Source: Raphanus sativus (lineage: Eukaryota > Streptophyta > Magnoliopsida > Brassicales > Brassicaceae). From it: a stretch of DNA of 64,000 nt. The first letter of the stretch is position 1. Each line of letters starts with the position of its first letter. A program made the translations under genes and the position numbers. Shown here in pieces: positions 12,001 to 22,300 of this stretch. Below the pieces are notes generated by a model. It was not told where the DNA came from and did no database searches. It saw nothing but the letters and a program-made list of their open reading frames with translations. The stretch spans positions 1-64,000 of the forward strand of contig NW_026615417.1 in NCBI RefSeq assembly GCF_000801105.2, read 5' to 3'.

Positions 12001-13130
12001 TTAAGTACAAAGCGTACTGTTCCTCTTCCTTTTATATCGATCCTAGAATCATCTCCGAATCTGACCAAGCCAATTATTGTGTCATCGAGATCTCTGAAAA
12101 ACAGTCGATTCCCACTCATATGATTACTCGCCCCATTATCAAGATACCACACATTCATTGTATCTGAATCTGCTTCAAACTTCAGTGGATTTACTTTCTT
12201 TTCGTTGAGATAAACAACCTCATTCATCATCAGTGCATCGGCTTCTCGAGTGTCTTCTTCTTTTTCTACAGTTTCATGAAGTTTAAGATGTTTATCTGGA
12301 CAGTCTGATGCATAGTGGCCATTTTTCTCGCATCGAAAGCAAGTGATATGAGATAAATCTCCATTCATCCTTTGTCTGTACGCATCTCTCTGGGCCTGAA
12401 AGTTTTGTCGACCACGGCCTCTTCCTCTCCATGTGGAACGACCGCCTCGTCCTCGTCCTCTGTTACTACCATAATTGTCTTGTCCAGACTCTGTGTACAT
12501 GAGTTTTTGTTGATCTTCACTTGTTTCTTCGTCATCTTCTGCAATTCTCTCTTCGTAGGTTTTTAACCGTCCAACAATGTCTTCAAACCCAGTTGTTTTT
12601 AAGTCTAGCATCTGTTCAATTGAAGCTACGATCTGTATATATCTTTTCCTTGGTAAGCTCTTTAAAAACTTCTTGACGATCTTAGGTTCTTCAATTGTTT
12701 CTCCCAAAGCATCTGCTTTGGATACTATCTCAGCAAGCTTTCCCGCGAAGGAGTCTATTGTTTCACCATCTTTCATCTTCAGCCTGTCAAACTCTGTCAT
12801 TAGTGTTTGTAGCCGAGCTTCTCTCACCCTCTCTGCTCCAAGATTCCTTGCTTTGATTGCATCCCACACGCCTTTTGCTGTGTCGATGTTTCCCACTTGT
12901 AATGTCAGTGTCTCAGGTATAGATTGGAATATGTAGGCTGTTGCCATGTTGTTTGTCTTCGCATCCTTTGTTCCTGGATCAATTGCCTCCCATACCTCAC
13001 TACACTTGAGAGCTATCTTCATCTTCATACACCATACCGTATAGTTTGATGTTGTTAACATAGGAAATTTTATCGAGGAAGTTCCAGCATCTTTCTTTGT
13101 CGTTGGTTCTTCTTCTTTCACGTCAGCCAT
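9009..13130 (-). CDS. Copia gag-pol polyprotein, intact
   Basis: A single 1373 aa ORF. Motifs in order: gag of the UBN2 type near the N-terminus (YTVWCMKMKIALK); an Arg/Gly-rich patch; a CCHC zinc knuckle CFRCEKNGHYASDC near residue 262; aspartic protease DNGAS near 330; integrase zinc-finger HARLGH near 460, with HGDLCGPI and TDRGGEF in the core; reverse transcriptase YVDDLLVTGS near 1038; RNase H with EAEFMAATEA near 1243 and SKHIHRRFHFIR close to the C-terminus. No frameshift or internal stop is seen. The tail [10 protein letters not shown] is encoded in the 3' LTR. All key catalytic signatures are present, so it could be functional; expression cannot be judged. Confidence 0.97.
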   Translation of the reverse strand: MADVKEEEPTTKKDAGTSSIKFPMLTTSNYTVWCMKMKIALKCSEVWEAIDPGTKDAKTNNMATAYIFQSIPETLTLQVGNIDTAKGVWDAIKARNLGAERVREARLQTLMTEFDRLKMKDGETIDSFAGKLAEIVSKADALGETIEEPKIVKKFLKSLPRKRYIQIVASIEQMLDLKTTGFEDIVGRLKTYEERIAEDDEETSEDQQKLMYTESGQDNYGSNRGRGRGGRSTWRGRGRGRQNFQAQRDAYRQRMNGDLSHITCFRCEKNGHYASDCPDKHLKLHETVEKEEDTREADALMMNEVVYLNEKKVNPLKFEADSDTMNVWYLDNGASNHMSGNRLFFRDLDDTIIGLVRFGDDSRIDIKGRGTVRFVLKDGKKKFLNNVYYIPGLRSNIISLGQATEAGCEVRMKDDTLTLLDRSGELLVRTKRSMNRLYKVILQADQIQCLKISTDSESSLWHARLGHINTEKMKMMITKELVVGMSDVSAETETCVSCLRGKQTRKSFPKSTLFRATKPLELIHGDLCGPISPPTPSQKRYVFVLIDDHTRYMWTIMLKEKSEAYEKFQVFKTLVEQETQNKIITFRTDRGGEFCSNDFQDYCNRNGIKRHLTAPYSPQQNGIVERRNRTLLEMTRSILKHMHMPNEFWGEAVRHSTYLINRVATRSLEGMTPYEGLKTRRPNLSHLRVFGCVCYARTEAAGRRKLDDRSKTLVHLGTEPGSKAYRLFDPSSKRIVVSRDVIFDENKEWPWNLTKKTKDDERGELVVQIKRLKQSGETEEITIDDEEETEAVTIEEEDDLNEEEDEEPPQLRRSQRVSNRPSYLDDYVILAETECERLMMIINDEPWDFNEAKELQVWIDACTDEIYSIEKNNTWDLVELPQGVKPIGLKWIFKIKRNADGSISKYKARLVVKGYVQKHGIDYDEVFAPVARMETIRLIIALSASNGWDIHHLDVKTAFLHGELKEDVFVVQPEGFVVKGQEHKVYKLKKALYGLRQAPRAWNVKLNQILQGLGFVRCSKEPSLYCKKKNGSLLVIVVYVDDLLVTGSSLDLILAFKREMGAKFDMSDLGPLTYYLGIEVQQLEDSIILKQDRYAQKILEEFGMSSCNLTHIPMEMNAKFSKAVDEDRVDEREYRRMIGCLRYLLHTRPDLSFSVGVLSRYLQEPRVSHGAALKQIMRYLRGTCSFGLRFARDKGWKLEGYSDSSHNVDDDDGKSTTGHIFYLGESPITWCSTKQEIVALSSCEAEFMAATEAAKQAIWLQELLSEVTSKACERVTIKVDNKSAIALTKNPVFHGRSKHIHRRFHFIRECVENEQVDVKHVPGNEQKADILTKSLGRIKFKEMRSLIGVEDVSEEKLKLKGENVELSLRLKEA
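9043..9058 (-). other. Polypurine tract of the copia element
   Basis: On the minus strand AGCTTAAGGGGGAGAA directly precedes the 3' LTR. This is the expected position and composition for the plus-strand priming site of reverse transcription. Confidence 0.85.
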
Positions 13131-13184
13131 GGTTGTCTGCGTTTTTGTATCAAAAACAAACTTGTGTCGATGATTCTTTGTAAG

Positions 13185-13198
13185 GCTCTGATACCAAA
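13185..13198 (-). other. Primer-binding site (initiator tRNA-Met type)
   Basis: The minus strand reads TTTGGTATCAGAGC immediately downstream of the 5' LTR. TGGTATCAGAGC is complementary to the 3' end of plant initiator tRNA-Met and is the standard primer site of plant copia elements. Confidence 0.9.
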
Positions 13199-13474
13199 TA
13201 TAGAATCACAAACTTTCAATAAGATGTCCTTCTCTTATTCACTTCAATCAAAGCTTACAACTTTTAGGTCACAAGCTATCAATATCACAAATCCGATATC
13301 TTATAGCACACACCATCATTCTCTATATATAGATATCGTAAGTCCTAATCCTATGTAATAATACATCTTAGATAATCATCAAAATATATTAAAACTTCCA
13401 ATTCCTCAACATAATAGGATTAGGTCTTGTAGCTTGCTTCTCAAGCTTCTTTAAGTCTTAAGCTTAATTCAACA
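13199..13474 (-). repeat. 5' LTR of the copia element
   Basis: This is the 276 bp right copy, upstream of the polyprotein on the minus strand. The host exonuclease reading frame enters it and stops after ten LTR-encoded codons (stop at 13441-13443). The expected LTR promoter lies here and drives transcription in the same direction as the host gene. Confidence 0.95.
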
Positions 13475-14001
13475 CCAGCTTCATCCCACTTAGACTGAAA
13501 CGAATCAAGTCTAGTCATGTCACACGAAAGTATCTTATGAGCCAACTCTCTAGTCCCAAGAAACTCAACGATAGGAGTTCCTCTAGCCACAGCAGCTAAC
13601 TTCCCAATCTCCAGAGAGCTTCTGATCACAATCCCGTGATTCTCTTTGAGCAGAACAAGGTCTTCTTGGATCTGGACGCCGACGAATGTGACGAACTTGG
13701 AAGCAAAGAAGCGGTAGAGATCCTTGAGGCTGTCGCTAAACTGGTTTGGTAGACGGAGGAAGAGACAGAAGTTCTTTGTGCTTAGCTTCACCGAGGAAAG
13801 ACGCCGCGTGGACTTTGTGTGAACGGACTCGACGTCCCAGTAGACGTCGAAGACGATGGCTCTGTTTCCGTTCCAGACGGTGTCTTCTAGGATGCGGGAA
13901 AGGTAAGGGGAGATGTCGGTTGAGGGTTCAACGTCAATGGCTTTGGTCTGGATCCAAGATTTATCAACCATTGAGAATCCTGGACCATCGAAGTTGGCCA
14001 T
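13441..14001 (-). pseudogene. RNase H-like 3'-5' exonuclease-domain gene, C-terminus replaced by an LTR
   Basis: ATG at 14001 opens a 186-codon frame: MANFDGPG, then [53 protein letters not shown], and [18 protein letters not shown]. This is the plant WRN-exonuclease-like family (polynucleotidyl transferase, RNase H fold; from memory At3g11770). The first 176 residues are host sequence up to DEAG. The copia insertion then replaces the native 24 residues with [11 protein letters not shown] 5' UTR intron is likely at 14008-14240. Some plant members of this family lack the classical DEDDy acidic set, so catalytic activity was uncertain even before the insertion. It could still make a truncated protein using LTR stop and polyadenylation signals. 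Confidence 0.88.
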
Positions 14002-14641
14002 GTGGTTCTGAAAACGCTGATAAAAATATGATCAGAGTTTGGACATTAAGACAACATCATAGATCCATTAGCTTCGAGAAACAGATCATAGTTCTGTACT
14101 TCTGTTCTAACGTTGGAACTAATAGTTCTGCTCTAATGTTTGAACTAGTCATTCAAAGGTGAGACCTTTACCAAAGTATAGATCAGAGAGAAAACAGACA
14201 TATGAGATTGTATTAAACACTCAAAAGAGGAAGACCAAACCTTGAGAGATTGATTAGCTTGGAGAAGGAGAGAAACTGTTGTTGTGTTTCTGTCGGGAGA
14301 GAGAGAGAAAAGAAAAAGTATTTATGACATTACTCGTGTCAATACTAGCTCGCACGTGCGGATGTTAGTAATGGTCCTGGTGTATGTTTGATCATCGTTT
14401 TAAAATTCATCTTAGAAACAATTTTTTCTATATGCTAAATATCTACTCCACAGTCTAGCAATCTGGTGAACATTGAATTTGATTGAATGGTGTCAGGAAC
14501 TTATGTAGCTTTGATTTTTCTCTAGGGGTGTTATAAATGATTTTTCAAATGTTTTTTGTTTGATAAACAATTTTGAAATAGAGAGAATGTTTTTCTTCTA
14601 TACAAAGTAAATGGAGTAATTCCAGAAAGCAGATTGTAGCT

Positions 14642-16067
14642 CTACATGTAGGCGGCCAAGGATGAACCAATTCCAATCTCGAATGATAATTTGATGCATG
14701 TTAACTCCTTCTTGTGCTCATCAACCATTTTCATTTTAAGTGAGTATGAACCCTATGAAAATGAAGGATTAGATTGATATGAGAAATATAATAAGCTGAT
14801 GATCATAGTTAAGAAATCTTGACAAATATAGGGACATATTTGTTATGTTTGCTACAAGGATGACATATAATTCAAATGAGCCTAATGAATACGTCTTTAT
14901 ATCCACAAACTTATCAAGAGATTGAAGCAAATAAAAGATCAAGAAACTTACATGAGGAGTATAACCGGGTAGAACTTGCGAGTGCGCTACCACGAAATCT
15001 CCAACAGCCACTTGGACATTTTGTTTCATCACAAAGATCATGTGTCTCTGAATGAATATGCCATCCAAAGTATGATACTTCGATCACCAGCTTTCCGCTT
15101 AAGATCACATTGTCTTCATAAATACGAAGCAAACCCAAAATTATAGAGACAAACAAATAAAAACACAATCAAAAACAACGAAACTCCATTTAAATTCTTG
15201 AGAAAAAACTTGAAAGCACAAGAACAATGACAATGAAAGAAAATCATTCTGAGAACATAACAAGTTTAGGTTGTAACATTAAAAATAACTATATACACCC
15301 ACAAACGATTGAGCAAACAAATAACTATAACGAAATGTTAGAACTAGAAATCATTACAAAAGAGTGTACATGTGTTAGCAGAGATGCTGAAAGTGGCTGG
15401 CTCGCTTCTAACTATAGGATAAGGCAATATATCAACTCTTTGGATCTTTACTTCATACTCTTTGATATCATCTGCGATCAAACACATTAGAGCATCCCCA
15501 TTAGGGATTTAATAAGAAGTTCACACGCATTCTGAAAAAGAAAAACAATATATTAATATTATTTTTTTGAACTTGTCTCGCATGGGTTCAGTGGAGTGAA
15601 CCTGTTTCTTAACTATTCTGTGGGCCCCACGACACGTGGTGGTCCGCGATTGATTCGATTATTAATTTTTTTTTTTTGAAAAAAAAATCAAACAGTAAAA
15701 AAAAATTTGTTTTGTGAATCTTCCCATAGAGTTCACTAATGGAGATGGTCTAACAAATCAGATTAAGATTCAAAATCATTTTTCAACTCAGCAAGGCTCA
15801 AATCAAAAATTATCGAGTTTTCTTTTTCTTTCTTTCAAGAACTAGATCCTTGGCAACCTACTATCTCAATCCTATCGAATTATTATAGCAAACTGGATCA
15901 AAACACTATATATAAACAAACATGTGACAATCAAGAATCAATGAAGAACATAGTAATGCTTTTGGGAGACCAAACATACCGCATTACTTGACATCGGTGG
16001 CAGTGGTGGCTCTGGCAATCGTTGAGACGAAAAGAAAGTAAGAGATAGCGAGACAAAATCTCGACAT
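14642..16067 (-). pseudogene. ML-domain (MD-2-related lipid-recognition) protein pseudogene
   Basis: Four exons survive on the minus strand with usable GT-AG sites: 16067-15980 (signal peptide, MSRFCLAISYFLFVSTIARA then TTATDVK), 15471-15370 (EYEVKIQRVDILPYP to FSISANT), about 15117-14952 (GKLVIEVSYFGWHIHSETHD) and 14752-14642 (GSYSLKMKMVDEHKKEL to a stop). This is the secreted ML lipid-binding fold, from memory At3g11780. Two lesions break it. A TAA at 15984-15986 sits where the family has Tyr before Cys in exon 1. One extra base in exon 3 near 15010 shifts KCP/VAVGDF into another frame. The exon 3 acceptor is less certain. A 267 bp MITE lies in intron 1. The protein cannot be made full length, and decay looks recent because most residues remain readable. 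Confidence 0.85.
15487..15753. mobile_element. PIF/Harbinger-like MITE in intron 1 of the ML pseudogene
   Basis: Terminal inverted repeats TTAGAGCATCCCCATTAG (15487-15504) and CTAATGGAGATGGTCTAA (15736-15753) match with two mismatches. Flanking TTA and TAA fit a 3 bp target preference. About 267 bp, no coding capacity. The TIR core GAGCATC/GACCATC is shared with the larger element at 33634-35128. Confidence 0.7.
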
Positions 16068-16796
16068 GTTTGATAGATTCTGCAAATAAAAAAGAAGAAG
16101 AAGCTAGTTGTAGAGTTGCAGATGATGATTGAAGGACTAGGAAAGTAACAAACAAAAGGGGCATAACAGAAATGCAGAATCATTTCACAAGGAATGTCGG
16201 ATTGATCTTTAACCGTTCATTTGCAAGCAAACAGCTTAGATTTTCTAGTAAATCTTTAAGATTTAGCAGTGAATAAACCTTTATGTAGGATTTTTATTTT
16301 GGTACCACTTGGCTCCAAAAATAGTTGGAAATTGCCAGCTCAGATTTGACCATTTTTTTAATATTACAGCACACAACTAATATTTAATATTTTCCAAACA
16401 AATAAAATAATTGGTTATCTTCTCTGTTCCGATATTCTAACACAAAGATATTTTTTTCCTAAATATAAATTAAGCCAATTCAAAAACATTTCTCATGAAC
16501 TTCTTTTGCACCAGTTGTTCCCGCCGGATGCGTCATCTGAACTCCCCCGCCGCCACCTCCAGTGCCGTCTTGATTTAAAGTACAGACGAGAAGCCCAATA
16601 AGTGTCCAGAGTAAAGAAATCAACTGTAATAGTTTGCCCAATTAGAGGCCCAATAGGTTTGACCGCGTCAAATTTGCTGGGTTCATAGAGAAATGGATCC
16701 GAATCAGAATATCCGCCAAGTTCCAGATTTATCGGTTCGACCGGCCGGTTTAGATCTAAAATCACTGGTCATTCGTATATGAAACACGACCCAAAA
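16068..16796. other. Intergenic region upstream of CCT7
   Basis: AT-rich spacer. A minus-strand ORF at 16493-16765 has no recognised family and overlaps the CCT7 promoter, so I do not call it. Site II-like GGCCCA occurs at 16647-16652. Confidence 0.45.
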
Positions 16797-16797
16797 T

Positions 16798-16806
16798 AAA
16801 CCCTAA
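16798..16806 (+). promoter_or_regulatory. Telo-box in the CCT7 promoter/5' UTR
   Basis: AAACCCTAA lies 65 bases before the CCT7 ATG and is followed by a CT-rich leader. Telo-boxes near the transcription start, with site II motifs, are typical of plant translation and cell-growth genes. Confidence 0.6.
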
Positions 16807-16870
16807 AGTTCTCTCTCTTCTTCACTCCCTTCTCTCTCTCGTTTCTCCGTAGCTCAATCACGCATCTACA

Positions 16871-19800
16871 ATGGCGTCGATGATGGTAAGTTGCATCAAC
16901 ACTCTCTGTAAATACACATTCTCAGATACATGACTGATGTGAATCTACTTTTGTGTGCGAGCAGCAACCGCAGATCATCCTGCTGAAGGAAGGCACAGAC
17001 ACTTCTCAGGGGAAAGCGCAGCTGCTCAGCAACATCAACGCCGTCACGGCCGTCGGCGACGTGGTTCGAACCACGCTCGGGCCGCGAGGGATGGACAAGC
17101 TCATCCACGACGATAAGGGATCCGTCACCATTTCCAACGACGGCGCTACCATCATGAAGCTCCTCGACATCGTTCACCCCGCCGCTAAGATTCTCGTTGA
17201 CATCGCCAAATCTCAGGATTCGGAGGTGCGGTTTTGAATACTGATTTTAATCACCATTGAGCTGGATCATGGATCCTGGATCTTCAATATTTAGATGATG
17301 GATTGCAATCTAGTTATCTAGATCTTATAGTTATGATTGAGTTGTTTTGATTTTGTCGTTGGATTAGGTTGGTGATGGGACGACTACAGTGGTTCTTCTA
17401 GCAGCGGAGTTTTTGAAGGAGGCTAAGCCGTTTGTTGAGGATGGTGTACACTCTCAGAATCTGATTAGGAGCTATCGTACTGCGAGCACTTTGGTTTGTG
17501 TTTACTGACTTCTCTTTAGCAAGCACTAGATCTTTTTGTTAGTTACATTAATAAACCACTGTTTTGAACCATATAGGCGATTGAGAAGGTGAAAGAACTC
17601 GCTGTTAGTATTGAGGGGAAGAGTGTGGAGGAGAAAAAAGGTCTGTTGGCTAAATGTGCTGCAACCACTCTTTCCTCTAAGCTTATCGGTGGAGAGAAGG
17701 AGTTTTTCGCTACTATGGTTGTTGATGCTGTTATGGCTATTGGGGATGACGACAGGCTTAATTTGATTGGGATCAAAAAGGTAAAAAAGACTTTTTTCTT
17801 TTTGAAGCTTTTTAATTGGACTTGCTTTGGGAGTTAAGTTTATGTGTACTTGATTTTTTTTGTATTCACTATGCATCTATGTGCAAACTTGTGTTTTGTG
17901 CTTAAACTCTGGCGATTAATGTATTTTTAAATGGCTTTGTCAAAGTTTAATAGGGTAGAACCGTAAATGATTTCTTTCAGTTTTCTAGTTGCATTCCACT
18001 TCTATTCACTGCATTCCATTTCCAAGTTCCAGTTAGATTTGGGGGAAGCGGGAATGTGCATAGCGCTACATGGTATAAATGATTGCATTTATAAAAGATT
18101 TGTCTTAGATTGGGAATTTTCAAGATCCAAATCGTATAAATGAAATTTCCATTTGCGCTTATGCAAGTCAGGTTAGTGATGCTTGGAAAGTGTTATGGTT
18201 TGTTTCTGCAGGTTCCTGGTGGTAATATGCGAGACTCTTTCCTAGTTGATGGTGTGGCTTTCAAAAAGACATTCTCATATGCGGGTTTTGAACAGCAGCC
18301 AAAGAAGTTTCTTAACCCCAATATCCTCCTGCTTAACATCGAGTTGGAGTTGAAATCTGAGAAGGAAAACGCTGAGATTAGGTTGGAGTTCTGGCTCATT
18401 TTTGTTAAATGTTTTCTTCAGTTGACCATCTATATGCCTTATTTGACTTGGCTCCTCTCATTTGTTAACAGGCTGTCGGATCCGTCACAGTACCAGTCAA
18501 TAGTCGATGCAGAATGGAATATCATTTATGACAAGCTAGACAAATGTGTCGAAAGTGGAGCCAAAGTTGTTCTTTCTCGATTGGCTATTGGTGATCTAGC
18601 TACTCAGGTCTGTCGATTCCTAATTTATCGATTGGCCATTGACAGTCTTTCTTTATTTCTTGAGAGTTGTACATCTTTGAGGCACAATTACATTGTCTTG
18701 CATCTTTGTGTTTCATTTTCGTATTAATCAAGAGAGTGCTTGACTGTGTTTTCCTCATATAACTGAAGACTGTTGGCATATTTTTGCAGTACTTTGCAGA
18801 TCGTGATATCTTCTGCGCTGGCCGTGTAGCAGAAGAAGATCTTAATCGCGTGGCTGCTGCGGCTGGAGGAACAGTTCAGACGAGTGTTAACAATATAATA
18901 CCCGAGGTTAGTGGAAAATGAATTTCTTTGCTTGCTATCTAGATATGCTTACAAGCTTTCAGCGACTTGTTAATTATATTCCTTTGATTCAGATATTGGT
19001 TTTAATCTTGTGCAGGTTCTCGGAACTTGTGAGATATTTGAGGAAAAACAAGTTGGTGGGGAGAGGTTTAACATATTCAGTGGTTGCCCTTCAGGGCGTA
19101 CAGCAACTATTGTCCTCCGTGGTGGAGCTGATCAGGTAAAACAACTAATAATGAAAAAGGCTTAAATAATGATAAACGAAAAAACCCATCATTAATATAT
19201 ATGACTTCCTCCGAAACGTTAATGGCAGTTCATCGAAGAAGCTGAGCGGAGTTTACATGATGCGATTATGATTGTGAGAAGAGCTGTGAAGAACTCAACT
19301 GTTGTTCCTGGAGGTGGAGCTATAGATGTGAGTATCCTTCATCCACCAACAATTTGATTTTTAAAGTTTTGCAGATAGATTAATAACATTGACAATGGAA
19401 GAGACTGTTCCGTGTTATAGATGGAGATAAGCAAGTACCTGAGGCAGCATTCACGAACAATTGCCGGGAAGTCTCAGCTTTTCATCAACTCGTATGCAAA
19501 GGCCCTGGAGGTACACTTCTGGTTGATTTGGATGTTTTTGCTTTTGTCCCTCTTGATATCTGAATATCCCGTAACTGCTATTATGCTCATATCAAAATTG
19601 TGTGTGTAATCACAGGTTATTCCACGACAATTATGTGACAATGCTGGATTTGATGCGACTGATGTCCTGAATAAGTTAAGACAAAAACACGCCATGCAAA
19701 GCGGTGAGAATTCTTTCACGGTCACAAGCTTTGATGTATGAATCATTTTGATAGGCAGCGTTATCTCATTTTGATGAGGCTACCATGTCTGCGTTATAAC

Positions 19801-20229
19801 AGGTGAAGGAGCTCCATATGGGGTGGACATTAACACTGGTGGAATAGCTGATTCATTTGCTAACTTCGTCTGGGAGCCAGCAGTTGTAAAGGTATTGCAA
19901 TATTCTATAAGTGTATACTTGTGAATGTTCTCTTTTGTGTGAATATGATTCATATGATCGGTTGTTTCCCTTTGCTGCTGTTGCAGATTAATGCTATAAA
20001 CGCTGCGACTGAAGCAGCTTGCCTTATCCTTAGTGTGGATGAAACTGTGAAGAACCCAAAAGTAATTAACATTTGCTCTCATTTCCTTCGCTTGTATGTT
20101 TCGAGAATGAGTGAAGTTTGTTAATAATTGTTATAAAAAATGCAGTCTGAGAGCGCACAGGGAGATGCCGCAGGTGCTATGGGAAGAGGACGCGGTGGAG
20201 GTCGTGGCCGTGGTATGAGAAGGCGATAA
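16871..20229 (+). CDS. CCT7: T-complex protein 1 subunit eta (chaperonin CCT7)
   Basis: Subunit of the cytosolic CCT/TRiC chaperonin, which folds actin, tubulin and other proteins with ATP. Fourteen exons: 16871-16885, 16965-17225, 17368-17493, 17577-17780, 18212-18381, 18472-18607, 18790-18906, 19016-19135, 19229-19327, 19421-19510, 19616-19703, 19803-19891, 19987-20061, 20146-20229. All splice sites are GT-AG and phases agree, giving 557 aa, the length I recall for the Arabidopsis protein. Group II chaperonin motifs: [10 protein letters not shown] (about 45), [10 protein letters not shown] (about 63), [12 protein letters not shown] (93), [11 protein letters not shown] (about 406). The C-terminus is the Gly/Arg-rich tail [15 protein letters not shown]. 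The 15-base first exon (MASMM) is easy for gene finders to miss. No damage is seen. Collinear with At3g11830. Confidence 0.97.
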
Positions 20230-20462
20230 GTTTTCTTTATCTTAAGGCAAAACTTGCTGTCTTCTCTCTATTGTAGTTTTATTGATTTTTTTTTTTTATC
20301 TTGAAATCAAAAAGCTAGTATGATGTTTGTGTTTGTGTTTGTTTGACGTATGTTCATACAATTTGTGACACACTGAAGAAAACTCTATTTGCTTAATTAG
20401 ATCAAGACAAGGATGAATCATTGTATCAAAATTCAGTTAGTGATATATAATTATTGCTCTAA

Positions 20463-22237
20463 TTAAGAGTTTAGAAGCTTAGTAAGTAGAGGTATATCAA
20501 TGCACGGAAACTTCTTCCACTCATCAAAGTGATCTCTAAGTATCTCTTTCGCTTTCTCTTTCAAACCCAAACCACAGTCAACTCTCAAGAAAGAACGAAG
20601 CTTCTCCACCGTCCCGACACAAACCATCTCTTCCACCACCGCGTTCTCCGGGGAGAATTTGGACAACGTGCTTAGGATAGAGAGAGCTCTATCGTCTGCT
20701 GCAGTCGAAACCCATAACACCCGTTTTGTCACGATCGCAATCCCGCCTCCATGAGCAAGCATCTCGGCTCTACCATCCGCACAACAACATAGACGAGACA
20801 AGATTCCCAACACAAGTTCAGTGGTTCTCTTCTCCCCGCTGTAGCTTATTTCGAGTTCGATGAGTTGGGAAACCGCGCCGAGATCCACCAGGACGGTTCG
20901 ATTCCGGCTCCAAGAAGAGGTCTCTAGAAGAATCATCAGCGCAGCAGTCACACCTCGTTTGATAACCAAGCTACGATCAAGTTTTGACCTCACGTTTGAA
21001 CTTGATGGTTGTGACGTAGCCGTCACGCTAGGGTTAGTGAGACTGAAACTACTTACTACTTCCTTGAGAAAACCTATGATCCCTTTGAAAACCTCGGCGT
21101 CGAACCTCTCGACGATATGAGAGGAAGCATTTCCCGTTAGATTCCTCAAGAGCACGATCGTGTAAGCCTTGTTGATGAAGTCTTGTTGGTGTAAGATCAA
21201 AGTCAACGATTCCAAGATTTTATCGTTGTCGATCAAGAGTGCTCTTGCGTCGTTTAATGGAACACCGATCAAGTGTAGAAGACGCAGAGACTCATCTAGC
21301 TGTTCTTTGATACGACGTTGTCCCTCCTCTTCTTCTTCACGAGTACACTTGACAATGAACAAGATCAAAGACCTATGTACGCCTGCTTCACACATCATCC
21401 TCCTGTTTCTCTCTCCCTCCATAGCTAAAACTTCAAGCTTCTTCAACGTATCTTCTCTTCCTAAGGCTGTTCAGTTTAAACCATATGTTAATACTCAACG
21501 GTCGGTATAGGAAAATTCAAGCTCAACAAAACGAATCGAACTTAATTTTGGTCGAACTGAAACGATTTCTTTAACATTCCACCGTTTTATAATAAGATAA
21601 GTTGTTTTAGTTAAACACATATATATATATATATGTATATATTTTAAAAAACTATTACTTTCTAAAAAGCATCATTATTAAACTAAACTCAATGCATAAG
21701 TTGTTTAGAAATACGAAAAATTATATTTTGAAACAAGAAATATTTATAAAATTTAACTTTTTTTGTCAAATTTATAAAATATCTTATATTATGAAACAAA
21801 TGTAACAAATTTATTTTTGGTGATTTTTATCCAAAAATAAAAAAAAATTGTCACACTACCGGACCGAACTGAGTTGTCCGAAAACTCGACACATTACCTT
21901 CTACTCCAAACTTTTTGAGATTCTTGATCTCGTCGACGACGTTAAGCTTTCCCGGAGGAGCTCTAGGCGTAGGGATTTCGACAATGCCACGCATCGCATT
22001 CTCGACGCACCAGTGTTGTACCAGACGGCGAAGCGTGTGGTTAGGCGTAAGATCGGAGTCTAAATGTAGAGGCTGCTTCGTCACGGGACAAGATGGGACC
22101 TTCTCTAGCCATTGAACGATGCTTTGACGGTCGTATGTGATGCCAGTAACGGCCGTGACTGGATCTTCCATTATCTCTAGTGAAATAGGGCAGAGAAAGT
22201 AGTTAGGGATCTCGATCTCTTCATCTACATGATCCAT
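20463..22237 (-). CDS. PUB24: Plant U-box E3 ubiquitin ligase PUB24
   Basis: Exons 22237-21898 and 21466-20463, joined through a split Ala codon, give 447 aa. Residues about 10-80 are the U-box: IPNYFLCPISLEIMEDPVTA, GITYDRQSIVQWL, CPVTKQPL, LTPNHTLRRLVQHWC. The rest is an armadillo-repeat region (LDESLRLLHLIGVP, FINKAYTIVLLRNLTG, AALMILLETSSWSRNRTVLV, ELVLGILSRLCCCADGRAEM). The ending is DHFDEWKKFPCIDIPLLTKL. In Arabidopsis, PUB22/23/24 dampen pattern-triggered immunity and stress signalling. The 431-base intron is AT-rich and holds nothing recognisable. A likely minus-strand TATA box (about 22290-22300) lies about 55 bases upstream of the start. Collinear with At3g11840 from memory. Confidence 0.95.
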
Positions 22238-22289
22238 TTGAAAAAAAGAAAAAGAAAACGTGTGTATGGTTTTAGAGTAAAGTTGTGTG

Positions 22290-22300
22290 TATATATAATA
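22290..22300 (-). promoter_or_regulatory. Possible TATA box of PUB24
   Basis: The minus strand carries TTATATATA about 55 bases before the ATG, a normal position for a gene with a short leader. Assignment is by position and composition only. Confidence 0.4.

Larger units (their letters stand above)
8767..13474 (-). mobile_element. Complete Ty1/copia LTR retrotransposon
   Basis: The element is 4708 bp on the minus strand. It is bounded by two 276 bp LTRs (8767-9042 and 13199-13474) that look identical by eye, and by a 5 bp target duplication CCAGC at 8762-8766 and 13475-13479. The LTR starts TGTTGAATT and ends GATTCTATA, not the usual CA. Next to the 5' LTR is a primer-binding site matching the 3' end of initiator tRNA-Met (TGGTATCAGAGC on the minus strand). 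Next to the 3' LTR is a purine-rich tract. One uninterrupted 1373-codon gag-pol ORF fills the interior. Order protease, integrase, RT, RNase H marks it as copia. Identical LTRs and an open ORF point to a very recent insertion and possible autonomy. It sits in, and reads in the same direction as, the exonuclease gene. Confidence 0.97.

Noticed and set aside
16493..16765. Minus-strand ORF of 90 codons upstream of CCT7
   Set aside because: Lies in the CCT7 promoter with site II motifs and has no recognised domain; more likely regulatory DNA.
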